Below, in pieces: positions 25,645 to 34,517 of a stretch of 51,842 nucleotides of DNA (its first letter is position 1; the number at the start of each line of letters is the position of its first letter). The notes under the pieces are model-generated. The model made no database searches. It was given only the letters and a program-made list of their open reading frames with translations, and was not told where the DNA came from. Origin of the DNA: Novosphingobium arvoryzae (GTDB taxonomy: Bacteria; Pseudomonadota; Alphaproteobacteria; Sphingomonadales; Sphingomonadaceae); NCBI RefSeq assembly GCF_014652615.1, contig NZ_BMZD01000011.1:1-51842 (forward strand). The letters are read 5' to 3'. Both the position numbers and the translations under genes were made by a program.

Positions 25645-26433
25645 GTGATCGACCGCGAACGTCTCGAATCGATCGTCCGCGCGGCGGGCCAGATCGCGCT
25701 CTCGCGCTGGCCGGGGCACGGCCATGCCCTCGATTCGTGGGACAAGCATCCCGGCAACCCGGTCAGCGAGGCCGACCTGGCGGTGGACGCCTTTCTCAAG
25801 CGCGAGCTGGCGGCGTTGCTCCCCTCGGCAGGCTGGCTGTCCGAGGAGACCATCGACGCGCCCGACCGGCTGGAGGGCGGACTGATCTGGCTGGTCGATC
25901 CGATTGACGGCACCCGCGATTTCATCCGGGGGCGACCCGGCTGGGCGGTGTCGGTTGCACTGGTCAGCGCGGCTCGCCCGTTGTTGGGCATGCTGTGCGC
26001 CCCGGCCCGCGACGAATTCTGGCATGGTGAGGCTGGCCACGGCAGCTGGCGCAACGGCGTGCGGCTGGTTGCCAGCCAGCGCCGTGACATTGCCGGTGCG
26101 CGCGTTCCGGCCGATGCCATGCCGCAAGTCGACGGAGACCTGGTTGCGGTCGACCGGCCCAATTCCATCGCGCTCAGGATCGCGATGGTCGCGGCGGACG
26201 AGGCCGACCTGGTGGCGACCCTGCGCTGGGGCTATGAATGGGACATCGGCGCCGCCGCGCTGATCGCGCGCGAAGCCGGAGCGGCCGTGACGAACGCGTT
26301 CGGTCAGCCGCTCAACTACAACAAGCGCGATCCGCGCGATTTCGGGGTATTGGCATCCTCCCCCGCGATCCATGCCGCCGCCGTGGCGCGGCTGGCGGAG
26401 CGGGCGCGGCACCTGGCGGAGCAAGGGCAATGA
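25645..26433 (+). CDS. Inositol-monophosphatase-family phosphatase (CysQ/HisN-like)
   Basis: About 262 residues of the Mg-dependent, Li-sensitive phosphatase family. Metal-site motifs: SEET (66-69), DPIDGTRDF (85-93) and WDIGAAALI (D200). Members hydrolyse inositol phosphate, histidinol phosphate or 3'-phosphoadenosine 5'-phosphate; the short ALDSWDKHPGNPVSEADLAV start resembles 3'(2'),5'-bisphosphate nucleotidases. The frame opens at TTG 25609, but GTG 25645 (VIDRERLES) fits the family N-terminus better. It shares an ATGA overlap with the next gene. sucC is divergent on the left. Confidence 0.85.
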   Translation: MIDRERLESIVRAAGQIALSRWPGHGHALDSWDKHPGNPVSEADLAVDAFLKRELAALLPSAGWLSEETIDAPDRLEGGLIWLVDPIDGTRDFIRGRPGWAVSVALVSAARPLLGMLCAPARDEFWHGEAGHGSWRNGVRLVASQRRDIAGARVPADAMPQVDGDLVAVDRPNSIALRIAMVAADEADLVATLRWGYEWDIGAAALIAREAGAAVTNAFGQPLNYNKRDPRDFGVLASSPAIHAAAVARLAERARHLAEQGQ

Positions 26434-27359
26434 TGCGCGGCAAGATGAACGCGGGAGTGGTTCGGGCCGGGTTGGTGCTGGCTCTGGCCACGCAGTGTGC
26501 CGGCGTGGCCCGCGCCAACGAGAATTGCGGCTATGGCTTCACGGTTACCGCTGCCCAGCCCGGCGCTGAGCCGCAGGCCGCCCCGCTCAGCCTGATGCTG
26601 GTCAACGGGGACGACGTGCGGATCGAATTCGATTCGCTGGACGATGGCCTGATCGCGCTGACCGGCGGGCGCAGTTCGATCATGCTGGGCAATAAGGCGA
26701 TCGAAACCGAAGTGCGGCTGGCGGCGGATATCGGCCCGGAAGCCAAGGGTGACCGTTCCCCCGCCTACATGCCCGATGGAATCGTCCTGCGGACCGGCGG
26801 AGCCTGGTTCGTGGGCGGGCAGGCCACGTTCAATAGCGCCGGGCAGGGCGAAATTCACGCCAGCCGCGCATTCCTGGATGGGTTCCTGCAATCCGGCACG
26901 TTTGAAATCTGGCATCGCGGCAACCGGCGGCTGGCAGTGGGGCTGGTGCCCAGCGATGGCGCGGACTTGGCCACATTCCGGCAACAGTGCGCCAGCCTGT
27001 TTGCCCCGGTGGAGCTGACAACCGGGATTGCCCGGCCCCCGGTGTTCCAGCCCGTCGGTCGGCGCGCCCGGCCCGAACTGGTCACGCCATCGCCGTTCGA
27101 CGGCACCTATCCGGGCAATCCGCTGAGCAGCGAGAACGTCCAGCCGGGCAGCGCGGAGTTTCGTATCACCATCAGCCGGGGCGGGCGGGTGCGCCAGTGC
27201 AACGTCGGCAAGGTGACGGGGAATGTCGCGCTGCGTCCCGAAGCCTGCGAGCGGCTGCGCAAGGGTGCGCGGTTTTTCCCTGCGACCAATGCGGCAGGCG
27301 ATCCGGTGGAATCCGACCTGACCTTCATGGCCCGTTGGCTGGGAGCGCCGCGATCCTGA
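26430..27359 (+). CDS. Secreted protein with TonB-like C-terminal domain
   Basis: 309 residues. Sec-type signal peptide (about 1-34, cleaving after VARA), an unrecognised beta-rich region (35-215), and a C-terminal segment (about 225-305) resembling the TonB C-terminal fold: AEFRITISRGGRVRQCNVGK, then CERLRKGARFFPATNAAGDP ending in a Trp. Sphingomonads carry many energy-transducer-TonB-like proteins with this Cys-containing tail. Unlike true TonB there is no membrane anchor or proline-rich spacer, so it is probably soluble periplasmic. ATG 26430 overlaps the phosphatase stop; ATG 26433 is equally possible (AAGGGC lies just upstream). Confidence 0.65.
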   Translation: MMRGKMNAGVVRAGLVLALATQCAGVARANENCGYGFTVTAAQPGAEPQAAPLSLMLVNGDDVRIEFDSLDDGLIALTGGRSSIMLGNKAIETEVRLAADIGPEAKGDRSPAYMPDGIVLRTGGAWFVGGQATFNSAGQGEIHASRAFLDGFLQSGTFEIWHRGNRRLAVGLVPSDGADLATFRQQCASLFAPVELTTGIARPPVFQPVGRRARPELVTPSPFDGTYPGNPLSSENVQPGSAEFRITISRGGRVRQCNVGKVTGNVALRPEACERLRKGARFFPATNAAGDPVESDLTFMARWLGAPRS

Positions 27360-27372
27360 AATCGCGGCGCTC
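27343..27372. terminator. Strong hairpin at the convergent stop codons
   Basis: A perfect 12-bp stem GAGCGCCGCGAT/ATCGCGGCGCTC with a 6-nt loop spans the stop of the TonB-like gene and faces the OmpA-lipoprotein gene. There is no U-tract, so it may be only a weak intrinsic terminator or a 3'-end protector. Confidence 0.5.
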
Positions 27373-27385
27373 GTGCTCCATCCGT

Positions 27386-28075
27386 TCAGCCCGCGCGGGC
27401 GGCGGCGACGTCTTCCTGGGTTACCGGCACGATCTTGATCTCGACACGGCGGTTCTTCATCCGGCCCGCTTCGGTGTCATTGCTGGCCACCGGCAGCGTT
27501 TCGCCAAAGCCCTGGCTGCGGATGCGCGCGGCCGACACCCCTTGCGAGATCAGGTAATTGGCAACCGTGCGAGCGCGGTTTTCCGACAGGGTCTGGTTAT
27601 AGGCGTCCGATCCGGTTGAGTCGGTGTGGCCGTAAACGTCGATCAGGCTGTTGGGATATTCGTTCATGCTCTGCGCAACCTGGGCCAGAGTCGCGCGGAA
27701 TTCGGGCTTCAGGGTATAGCTGGCAACATCGAAGGTCACGCCGTCCGGCAGGTTGACGAGGATCGCCTTGCCATCGTCGGTGGTGGTCACGTCCACCCCG
27801 GTGCCTTCGGTCTTTTCCTTCAGCTCCTTGATCTGCTTGTCCATGGTGTAGCCAACCGCGGCCCCGGCCACACCGCCAATGCCCGCGCCCACGATGCGCC
27901 CGGTCTTGCCACCGATCAGGCCACCCAGCAGCGCCCCGGCCAGCAACCCGCCAGCCCCGCCAATGGCAGTGCGCGATACTTTCCGTTCGCCGGTGTTGGG
28001 ATCGGTGACGCAGGCCGAAACGGTCAGCAGCGATGCGGCGGCGATGCTCGATACGAGCAGACGGGACTTCTTCAT
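27386..28075 (-). CDS. OmpA-family lipoprotein with glycine zipper
   Basis: 229 residues. Lipoprotein signal ending TVSAC (C22), a glycine-zipper segment GGLLAGALLGGLIGGKTGRI (about 45-80), then an OmpA/Pal peptidoglycan-binding domain (about 115-220) with the hallmark GHTDSTGSDAYNQTLSENRA and QGFGE...NRRVEIKI. It probably tethers the outer membrane to peptidoglycan. The frame opens at 28147, but ATG 28075 (MKKSRLLVS) follows AAAAGGGG and starts the signal peptide. YiaD-like by layout. Confidence 0.92.
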   Translation of the reverse strand: MKKSRLLVSSIAAASLLTVSACVTDPNTGERKVSRTAIGGAGGLLAGALLGGLIGGKTGRIVGAGIGGVAGAAVGYTMDKQIKELKEKTEGTGVDVTTTDDGKAILVNLPDGVTFDVASYTLKPEFRATLAQVAQSMNEYPNSLIDVYGHTDSTGSDAYNQTLSENRARTVANYLISQGVSAARIRSQGFGETLPVASNDTEAGRMKNRRVEIKIVPVTQEDVAAARAG

Positions 28076-28213
28076 GATGCAAACCCCTTTTGCTTTTCCG
28101 AATATTACGGCGTGTCCTGCCAAGGGGAACCTGAACCCAAGGTGCATGGCCCGTCAATCCGAGTGGCCGCGCGGCCCCTTCGCTTCGCCGCACATTGCTG
28201 CTAGGGGGGATGG

Positions 28214-29533
28214 GTGACACCTTTCCCCTGGACCGACGTAATCATCATTGCAGGGCTGATCCTGCTCAACGGCCTGTTCGCCATGTCCGAACTGGCGATC
28301 GTGTCCGCGCGTCCGGCGCGGCTGAAGCTGCTGGTCGATCGCGGCAGCCTGGGGGCTCGCGCCGCAATGGGGCTGGCCAGCGATCCAGGCAAGTTCCTGT
28401 CGACGGTGCAGATCGGCATCACGCTGGTCGGGATCATCGCGGGTGCCTATTCCGGCGCCAGCCTGGGCGGCCCCACGGCAGAACGGCTGGTGGCGCTGGG
28501 CTTGCCGGAACGCTTTGCCGAGGAAACCGGGTTTGCCATCGTCATTGCGCTGACGACTTATTTCAGCCTGGTGATCGGGGAGCTGGTGCCCAAGCAGGTG
28601 GCGCTGCGCGCGGCGGAAAAGATCGCGGTTGTCGCCGCTCCGCCGATGGTGCTGGTTGCCCGCGCAACCGCTCCGGTGGTGTGGCTGCTGGATCGCTCGT
28701 CCGCGCTGCTGCTGCGCGTGATCGGGGTGCGCCACAAAGGCGAACACGCGCTGACCGCGGATGAGCTGCAGATGGTGATCGCCGAGGCGACCCGCTCTGG
28801 CGTGATCGAAGAGGACGAGCGCCAGATCATGACCGGGATCATGCGGCTGGCCGACCGCCCGGTGCGTGAACTGATGACCCCGCGCACCGAACTCGACACG
28901 ATCGATCGCCGTGCAACCGAGGCGGATGTGCGCGCGATCCTCAAGGAAAGCCCGCATTCGCTGCTGCCGGTGGCGGATGGCTCGCCCGACAACATCGTCG
29001 GCGTGGTCAAGGTTCGCGATGTGCAGGCGGTGCTGCTGGCGGGCAAGCGCCTGCAGGTGGCGCGCCTGATGAAGAAGGCGGAAATCCTGCCGGACCAGCT
29101 CGATGCGATGGATGCCTTGCGCATCCTGCAGCAGTCGGACGTGTCGATGGCGCTGGTCCACGACGAATACGGCAACCTCGAAGGGGTGGTAACCCCGGCG
29201 GACCTGCTGTCGGCCATCGTCGGGAACTTCGTCAGCCATCAGGACGATGGCGACGCGCCGATGATCGTGGAGCGCGAGGACGGCTCGCTGCTGGTGGCGG
29301 GTGCGCTGCCAGCCGATGCGCTGGCCGACCGGCTGGATATCGACCTGCCCGACGACCGCGATTACGCGACGGCGGCGGGCTATGTCCTGTCGGTGTTGAA
29401 GCGCCTGCCGGTGGAGGGCGAACATTTCACCGCGCAGGACTGGCGCTTTGAAGTGGTCGATATGGACGGGCGCAAGATCGACAAGCTGCTGGTCAGCCCC
29501 GTGGCCGCGCCGGACGAGGCAATTACCGACTGA
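28214..29533 (+). CDS. CNNM/CorC-type protein (hemolysin family)
   Basis: 439 residues: an N-terminal CNNM (DUF21) transmembrane domain (about 1-185; ILLNGLFAMSELAIVSARPA), a CBS-domain pair (about 205-330; MTPRTELDTIDR, VHDEYGNLEGVVTPADLLSA) and a C-terminal CorC_HlyC domain (about 345-430). Bacterial relatives (MpfA, YfjD, CorB) act in Mg2+/Co2+ transport; hemolysin is a historical name. GTG 28214 is preceded by GGGGGGATGG. Divergent from the OmpA lipoprotein across about 138 bp. Confidence 0.9.
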   Translation: MTPFPWTDVIIIAGLILLNGLFAMSELAIVSARPARLKLLVDRGSLGARAAMGLASDPGKFLSTVQIGITLVGIIAGAYSGASLGGPTAERLVALGLPERFAEETGFAIVIALTTYFSLVIGELVPKQVALRAAEKIAVVAAPPMVLVARATAPVVWLLDRSSALLLRVIGVRHKGEHALTADELQMVIAEATRSGVIEEDERQIMTGIMRLADRPVRELMTPRTELDTIDRRATEADVRAILKESPHSLLPVADGSPDNIVGVVKVRDVQAVLLAGKRLQVARLMKKAEILPDQLDAMDALRILQQSDVSMALVHDEYGNLEGVVTPADLLSAIVGNFVSHQDDGDAPMIVEREDGSLLVAGALPADALADRLDIDLPDDRDYATAAGYVLSVLKRLPVEGEHFTAQDWRFEVVDMDGRKIDKLLVSPVAAPDEAITD

Positions 29534-29551
29534 TCGCGGGGCGTGGCCCAC

Positions 29552-29584
29552 AAAAAAGGCCGCGCCTTGCGGCGAGCCTTTTTT
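29552..29584. terminator. Bidirectional terminator
   Basis: AAAAAAGGC (29552-29560) and GCCTTTTTT (29576-29584) bracket a short GC-rich inner stem, giving an A-tract and a T-tract on either strand. It lies between the convergent CNNM gene and the DUF3035 gene, which ends the long minus-strand array. Confidence 0.85.
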
Positions 29585-29620
29585 ATCTGGCGCCTTTTAT
29601 CTGGAACCGGAACCGGCGGA

Positions 29621-30031
29621 TCAGCCGCCGATCACCGCCTGCGCTTCACGTCCGTCGCCCTGCGGCGCGGCGATGATGTCGCGGGTGACGTCGCCCTTGG
29701 CCACGGTGTTGGTCGCCGGATCGCCCACGGTGGAGCGGATGCTGGCGGCGGCGGTGCCGGCGCGGTTGCCTGCGGCCCGTTCCACTTCGCTGCGCGGTGC
29801 AGGGCCGCCAAACAGGGCCTCCTGCGCCTGGGTGGCGGTGGTGCGGTCCGACGGACGGGGCGCGCCGGGAGCGGGCGGGGTCAGCGCGAAATCGGGCGGG
29901 ATCACCAGCGGCGCCTGGCGCTGCACGGCGAATTCGTCCGGACGGTCACGATTGAACAGGCCGGAGCTGCCGCAGCCGGCCAGCATGGTGGCCATGCCGG
30001 TCAGGGCGAAAAGGGCGGGAATCTTGCGCAT
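29621..30031 (-). CDS. DUF3035 lipoprotein
   Basis: 136 residues. Lipoprotein signal ending MLAGC (C20), then the DUF3035 signature RDRPDEFAVQRQAPLVIPPD and a Pro/Ala-rich tail with DIIAAPQG. Function unknown. It is found next to lspA in many sphingomonads, fitting the LspA role in lipoprotein maturation, though no direct link is shown. It starts 5 bp after the lspA stop and ends the array. Confidence 0.88.
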   Translation of the reverse strand: MRKIPALFALTGMATMLAGCGSSGLFNRDRPDEFAVQRQAPLVIPPDFALTPPAPGAPRPSDRTTATQAQEALFGGPAPRSEVERAAGNRAGTAAASIRSTVGDPATNTVAKGDVTRDIIAAPQGDGREAQAVIGG

Positions 30032-30036
30032 TTGTA

Positions 30037-30588
30037 TCAGCTCTCCGTGGCGGCCTGCGCCGGTTCATCAAGGCTCGCCGGTTCGTCGTGCTTTTCGCGC
30101 GAAAGGAAGGAACGGGCAAGGATTATCAGGACGCCGATGGAGATCGCCGCATCGGCCAGATTGAAGATCAGGAAGGGACGGAAGTCGCCAAAGTGCAGGT
30201 CGGCATAATCGACCACAAAGCCGTTGTTCATCCGGTCGAGGATGTTGCCCAGCGCTCCGCCAAGGACCAGCCCCAGGGCCGCGGTTTCGCCCAGCAGCTT
30301 TTCACGCAGCATCCAGATAAACACGACCAGCGCGATGCCGGATGTCAGCGCGATCAGCAGCCAGCGCATTTCCATCGACGTCGCGGTCAGCATCCCCAGC
30401 GAAATGCCGTAGTTTTCGGCATAAGTCAGGTTGAAGAACGACACGATCTCGATCGAGCCGACTTGCGGCAGCTTGATCGTGTAGAGCACCTGCGCCTTGA
30501 TCCACTGATCGACGACAAAGATCACGCCCGCCAGCAGCAGCCCGATCAGGCGGTTGCGCCAAACGGCCATGGTGCCGGGCTGGCTCAT
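30037..30588 (-). CDS. lspA: Lipoprotein signal peptidase (SPase II)
   Basis: 183 residues, four transmembrane helices, inner membrane; removes signal peptides from prolipoproteins. Catalytic Asp motifs: GNILDRMNNGFVVDYADLHF (D127 by alignment to VVDF of known LspA) and FNLADAAIS (D146). N-terminal VDQWIKAQV and EIVSFFNLTYAENYGISLG fit the family. ATG 30588 overlaps the ileS stop (ATGA), the classical ileS-lspA pairing. Confidence 0.95.
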   Translation of the reverse strand: MSQPGTMAVWRNRLIGLLLAGVIFVVDQWIKAQVLYTIKLPQVGSIEIVSFFNLTYAENYGISLGMLTATSMEMRWLLIALTSGIALVVFIWMLREKLLGETAALGLVLGGALGNILDRMNNGFVVDYADLHFGDFRPFLIFNLADAAISIGVLIILARSFLSREKHDEPASLDEPAQAATES

Positions 30589-33362
30589 GCCGCAACCACG
30601 CTGTCGCAGCGGCCGCACAGCGCGCCGTCTTCCGCCACTTCGGGCAGATGGCGCCAGCAGCGGCCGCATTTGTGATGGGTGGTGCGATTCACGGTCACGC
30701 TATCCCCTTGCCCGCGCGTTACTGACGCGGTGATGAACAGTTCGGCCAGATCGGCGTCAGGCGCATCGGCAGGCACGGTGACTTCGGCTTCAAGGCCTGA
30801 TCCCAGCACCTTTTCACGGCGCAGCGGCTCGATCGTCTCGTTCACCGACACGCGCAGGCTGCGCAGATCCGCCCAGCGGTCCAGATCGACGGTGCTGGCA
30901 GGCACCACCGGCCATTCCAGCAGGTGGACGCTGCCTTCGCCCGGATAGCGGCTGCCCCACACTTCCTCCGCGGTGAACACGATCACCGGCGCGGCATAGC
31001 GGATCAGGGCGTGGAACAGGGTGTCCAGCACTGTGCGATAGGCCATCCGCTTGGGATCGGTGGCGGCATCGCAATAGAGGCTGTCCTTGCGGATATCGAA
31101 GAAGAAGGCCGAAAGGTCCTCGTTGCAGAAATCGGTCAGCGCCCGGACGTAGGTGTTGAAGTCATAGTCCGCGACCGCCTGCTTCAGCGTGGCATCCAGC
31201 TGGCCCAGCAGCGCCAGCACATAACGCTCCAGTTCCGGCATCGCGGCCACGTCCACCCGCTCGGCCTCGGTAAAGCCGTCGAGCGCGCCCAGCAGGTAGC
31301 GGAAGGTATTGCGCAGCTTGCGGTACTGGTCGGCCACGCCCTTCAGGATTTCATCGCCGATGCGGTGATCCTCGGTAAAGTCGACCGACAGCGCCCAGAG
31401 CCGGATGATGTCCGCGCCATAGGTTTCCATGACCTTCAGCGGGTCGATGGTGTTGCCGAGCGATTTGGACATCTTCATGCCCTTGGCGTCCATCGTGAAG
31501 CCGTGGGTCAGCACCGTTTTGTAGGGCGCATGGCCGCGCGTGGCGCAGCTTTCCAGCAGGCTCGACTGGAACCAGCCGCGATGCTGGTCGCTGCCTTCCA
31601 GGTACATGTCGGCCAGCGGGCCGGTGTAGCCTTCCGGGCGGGTCAGGTCAGGCCAGCGCCCGCTTTCCAGCACGAAGGCGTGGGTGGAGCCGGAATCGAA
31701 CCACACGTCCAGAATGTCGGTGACGCGCTCGTAATCGTCCGCCGCATAGTCCGCGCCGAGGTATTCCTGCGCGCGGGCATCGGACCAGGCATCGACGCCG
31801 CCGGCCATCACCGCCGCGACGATCCGCGCGTTGACGGCGGGGTCATTGAGGTACTGGCCGGTCTTGCGATCCACGAACAGCGTGATCGGCACGCCCCACG
31901 CGCGCTGGCGCGAGAGCACCCAGTCCGGCCGCCCTTCAACCATCGAGCCGATGCGGTTGCGGCCCTTTTCCGGGACGAAGCGGGTGTCGGCAATCGCCTG
32001 CATCGCCGTTTCGCGCAGGGTGCCGCCCTCGCCGGCGCGGTCCATCGGCACGAACCACTGCGGCGTGCAGCGATAGATCACCTTGGCTTTCGAGCGCCAG
32101 GAATGCGGATAGCTGTGCTTGTAGTCCGCCGATGCCGCCAGCAAGCCGCCCGCTTCGCGCAGCGCGGTGCAGATCGGGCCGTCGGGGGCGTTGAACTTGG
32201 GATTGATGACACTGCCTTCGCCGCCCAGCCAGCCCCAGTCGGCACGGTACTTGCCATCGCCTTCGACCGCGAAAACCGGCTCCAGCCCATGCGCCTTGCA
32301 CAGCGCAAAGTCGTCCTCGCCGTGGTCGGGGGCCATGTGGACAAGGCCGGTGCCTGAATCCATAGTGACAAAACCGGCGTCAAGCACAGGCCGCTTGCGC
32401 GCAAAAAAGCCACCTAAATGATGCATGGGGTGTCGAACATGCAGACCGTCAAGCATCCAGCCCTCAACGTCGCGCAGCAACTGTGCTGATGCCGGTTTCA
32501 GGCGTTCGAGAGTGGATTCAGCCAAAGCCTTTCCGACTATTACGCGCTTCAGCCTTCCGGCTTGATCCTCAATTTCCCAAAGCTGATAAAATTCCTGAGT
32601 GTTGTAAGCGATGGCTTGGTTGGTCGGAATCGTCCATGGCGTTGTTGTCCAGATAACTAGGGAAGCGCCGTCAAGCTCTTCGACTGGACAATCGACTAAT
32701 TCAAACGCCACGTCGATCTGCGTGGAGGTGATGTCCTCGTACTCAACTTCTGCCTCGGCCAGCGCGGTCTTTTCGACCGGGGACCACATCACCGGCTTCG
32801 ACCCGCGATAGAGCTGGCCGCTGGCGGCGAACTTCAGCAGTTCGGCCACGATGGTGCCTTCGGCCTGCGGGTCCATCGTCAGATAGGGATTGTCCCAATC
32901 GCCATTGATGCCCAGGCGCTTGAGCTGTTCACGCTGCACGTTGACCCAGTTCTGGGCATAGGCGCGGCATTCGGCGCGGAATTCCTCCGCCGGAACCTCA
33001 TCCTTGTTGAGCTTCTTCTTGCGGTATTGCTCCTCGACCTTCCATTCGATCGGCAGACCGTGGCAGTCCCAGCCGGGCACATAGGGCGCGTCCTTGCCCA
33101 GCAGGTTCTGGGTGCGCACCACCATGTCCTTGAGGATATGGTTCAGCGCGTGGCCGATGTGCATATCGCCGTTGGCATAGGGCGGGCCATCGTGAAGGAT
33201 GAACTTTTCACGGCCCGCGCGGGCCTCGCGCAGCTTGCGATAGAGGTCCTGATCCAGCCAGCCCTTGAGGATGCCCGGCTCCTTCTGGGGGAGTCCGGCC
33301 TTCATCGGGAAATCGGTCTTCGGGAGGAAGACAGTGGCTCGATAGTCGCGCTGTTCGGTCAT
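30585..33362 (-). CDS. ileS: Isoleucyl-tRNA synthetase
   Basis: 925 residues, full-length class I enzyme charging tRNA-Ile. HIGH motif at 68-71 (DMHIGHALN), CP1 editing domain about 200-400 with TTTPWTIPTNQA, KMSKS at 630-634, anticodon-binding domain from about 690, and a C-terminal zinc site C899, C902, C916, C919 (CGRCW...CGRC). It belongs to the IleS1-type bacterial form. The stretch encoding residues about 212-322 is clearly AT-richer than the rest although the frame is intact (see the separate entry). Follows the glycerophosphodiesterase gene by 60 bp. Confidence 0.97.
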   Translation of the reverse strand: MTEQRDYRATVFLPKTDFPMKAGLPQKEPGILKGWLDQDLYRKLREARAGREKFILHDGPPYANGDMHIGHALNHILKDMVVRTQNLLGKDAPYVPGWDCHGLPIEWKVEEQYRKKKLNKDEVPAEEFRAECRAYAQNWVNVQREQLKRLGINGDWDNPYLTMDPQAEGTIVAELLKFAASGQLYRGSKPVMWSPVEKTALAEAEVEYEDITSTQIDVAFELVDCPVEELDGASLVIWTTTPWTIPTNQAIAYNTQEFYQLWEIEDQAGRLKRVIVGKALAESTLERLKPASAQLLRDVEGWMLDGLHVRHPMHHLGGFFARKRPVLDAGFVTMDSGTGLVHMAPDHGEDDFALCKAHGLEPVFAVEGDGKYRADWGWLGGEGSVINPKFNAPDGPICTALREAGGLLAASADYKHSYPHSWRSKAKVIYRCTPQWFVPMDRAGEGGTLRETAMQAIADTRFVPEKGRNRIGSMVEGRPDWVLSRQRAWGVPITLFVDRKTGQYLNDPAVNARIVAAVMAGGVDAWSDARAQEYLGADYAADDYERVTDILDVWFDSGSTHAFVLESGRWPDLTRPEGYTGPLADMYLEGSDQHRGWFQSSLLESCATRGHAPYKTVLTHGFTMDAKGMKMSKSLGNTIDPLKVMETYGADIIRLWALSVDFTEDHRIGDEILKGVADQYRKLRNTFRYLLGALDGFTEAERVDVAAMPELERYVLALLGQLDATLKQAVADYDFNTYVRALTDFCNEDLSAFFFDIRKDSLYCDAATDPKRMAYRTVLDTLFHALIRYAAPVIVFTAEEVWGSRYPGEGSVHLLEWPVVPASTVDLDRWADLRSLRVSVNETIEPLRREKVLGSGLEAEVTVPADAPDADLAELFITASVTRGQGDSVTVNRTTHHKCGRCWRHLPEVAEDGALCGRCDSVVAA
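32395..32725. other. AT-rich patch inside the ileS editing domain
   Basis: Hand counts of 60-bp lines give about 50, 58, 52, 48 and 48 % G+C from 32401 to 32700, against 67 % in the next line (32761) and similar values elsewhere in ileS. Codons here often end in A or T (for example AAA, ATT, TTA), unlike their neighbours. The reading frame and the conserved editing motif survive, which points to recombination with a lower-GC relative rather than decay. Confidence 0.7.
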
Positions 33363-33422
33363 AACCGGCGGGCCTTAGCGGCAGGCGGGCGATTGCGCAA
33401 TTTCTGGTTCGCTGGAACCCGA

Positions 33423-34481
33423 TCAATCCCGCATCTGCCGCCGCCGCTCCAGCTCTGCCGCCAGTTCCGCCTCGGCCACCGGATTGCGCTTGTTGTAAGC
33501 CGGGCGCAGCGCCGGGCCGACGGTGTAGATATCGTCCACCCAGACATAGCCGTTGAAGCTGGCCGGCACCTCGCCCAGCTGTTCCGGCAGGTCCAGCCCC
33601 ATCGGGCGGTCGGCATCGTCCTGCGGGCCGATCACGATCACCCGCGCGCCGACGGCTTCCATCCGCTGGATCAGGCGACCCGGCCACCCGGCATAGGCGA
33701 ACTGGTAGTTGAGCGGGATCATCAGCGTGCCGCCCCGGCACGCGTCCGGAGTCAGGCCCAGCCAGCCCTGCAGGGCATAGGCCTTGGTGCAGGCCTTGAC
33801 GCTGTCCTTGCTGAACACCCAGCCTTGCGGCAGCAGGTCGCGCATCCGTGCAACCGGGCCGTCCTCCACGCTGCCATAGAACCCGTCGCCCAGCTTCACC
33901 GAATCGCGCCCCGCCGCCTTCAGCGCGGCCAGCAGCAGGTCGGCCTCGGCCGCGTCCTTGCTCTTGAAGTTGAACAGCAGCGCCTTGTCGGGGAAGGCAG
34001 CCAGCACTTCGGACAATTCGGGGATCAGGCCCACGCCCTTGCCGCGAAACGGGAAGGTCTTGCCGCCGTCGGCGGTGTAGCCATGCCCGGCGTCGAGCGC
34101 TTTCAGCTGCGCCATCGTCGCCTTGCGCACTTCGCCGGTGCCGTTGGTGCGGCAATCCAGCGTCCAGTCGTGGAACACGGCCAGCTTGCCATCGGCGGTG
34201 GGGGCAATGTCCACCTCGATCATCTGCGCGCCCAGGCGGCGGGCCTCGGCCATGCCGCCAAGGGTGTTTTCCAGATAGGGATGGGTCGGCGGATAGATCT
34301 TCGTCGCGGTGCAGCTATCGCGGGTCATCCCGGCCGTGCTGTAGAGCTGATAGGCCCCCCGGTGCGCGATCAGCTTGGGATAGCCGCGCGGGGTGGGCGC
34401 GATCCAGCTGGCGTTGACGAAGGTCAGCGCCAGAAACGCAAGGGCGAGGATCAGGGCGATGCGTTTCAGGTTCCGGCGCAT
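33423..34481 (-). CDS. Glycerophosphodiester phosphodiesterase family protein
   Basis: About 352 residues. N-terminal signal anchor (about 7-24, IALILALAFLALTFVNA) and a GDPD TIM barrel: IAHRGAY (H40, R41), LENT (E71), IEVDIAPTADGKL (E89, D91) and FHDWTLDCRTNGTG (H104). These are the metal and catalytic residues of GDPD, which releases glycerol-3-phosphate from phospholipid head groups. The location is probably periplasmic, membrane-tethered. A TTG at 34517 follows the ribF stop at once; ATG 34481 starts the hydrophobic segment and is preferred. Confidence 0.85.
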   Translation of the reverse strand: MRRNLKRIALILALAFLALTFVNASWIAPTPRGYPKLIAHRGAYQLYSTAGMTRDSCTATKIYPPTHPYLENTLGGMAEARRLGAQMIEVDIAPTADGKLAVFHDWTLDCRTNGTGEVRKATMAQLKALDAGHGYTADGGKTFPFRGKGVGLIPELSEVLAAFPDKALLFNFKSKDAAEADLLLAALKAAGRDSVKLGDGFYGSVEDGPVARMRDLLPQGWVFSKDSVKACTKAYALQGWLGLTPDACRGGTLMIPLNYQFAYAGWPGRLIQRMEAVGARVIVIGPQDDADRPMGLDLPEQLGEVPASFNGYVWVDDIYTVGPALRPAYNKRNPVAEAELAAELERRRQMRD

Positions 34482-34517
34482 CGGCAAGGGGTTAGCCGGT
34501 ACGCCGGTGGGGTGCAA

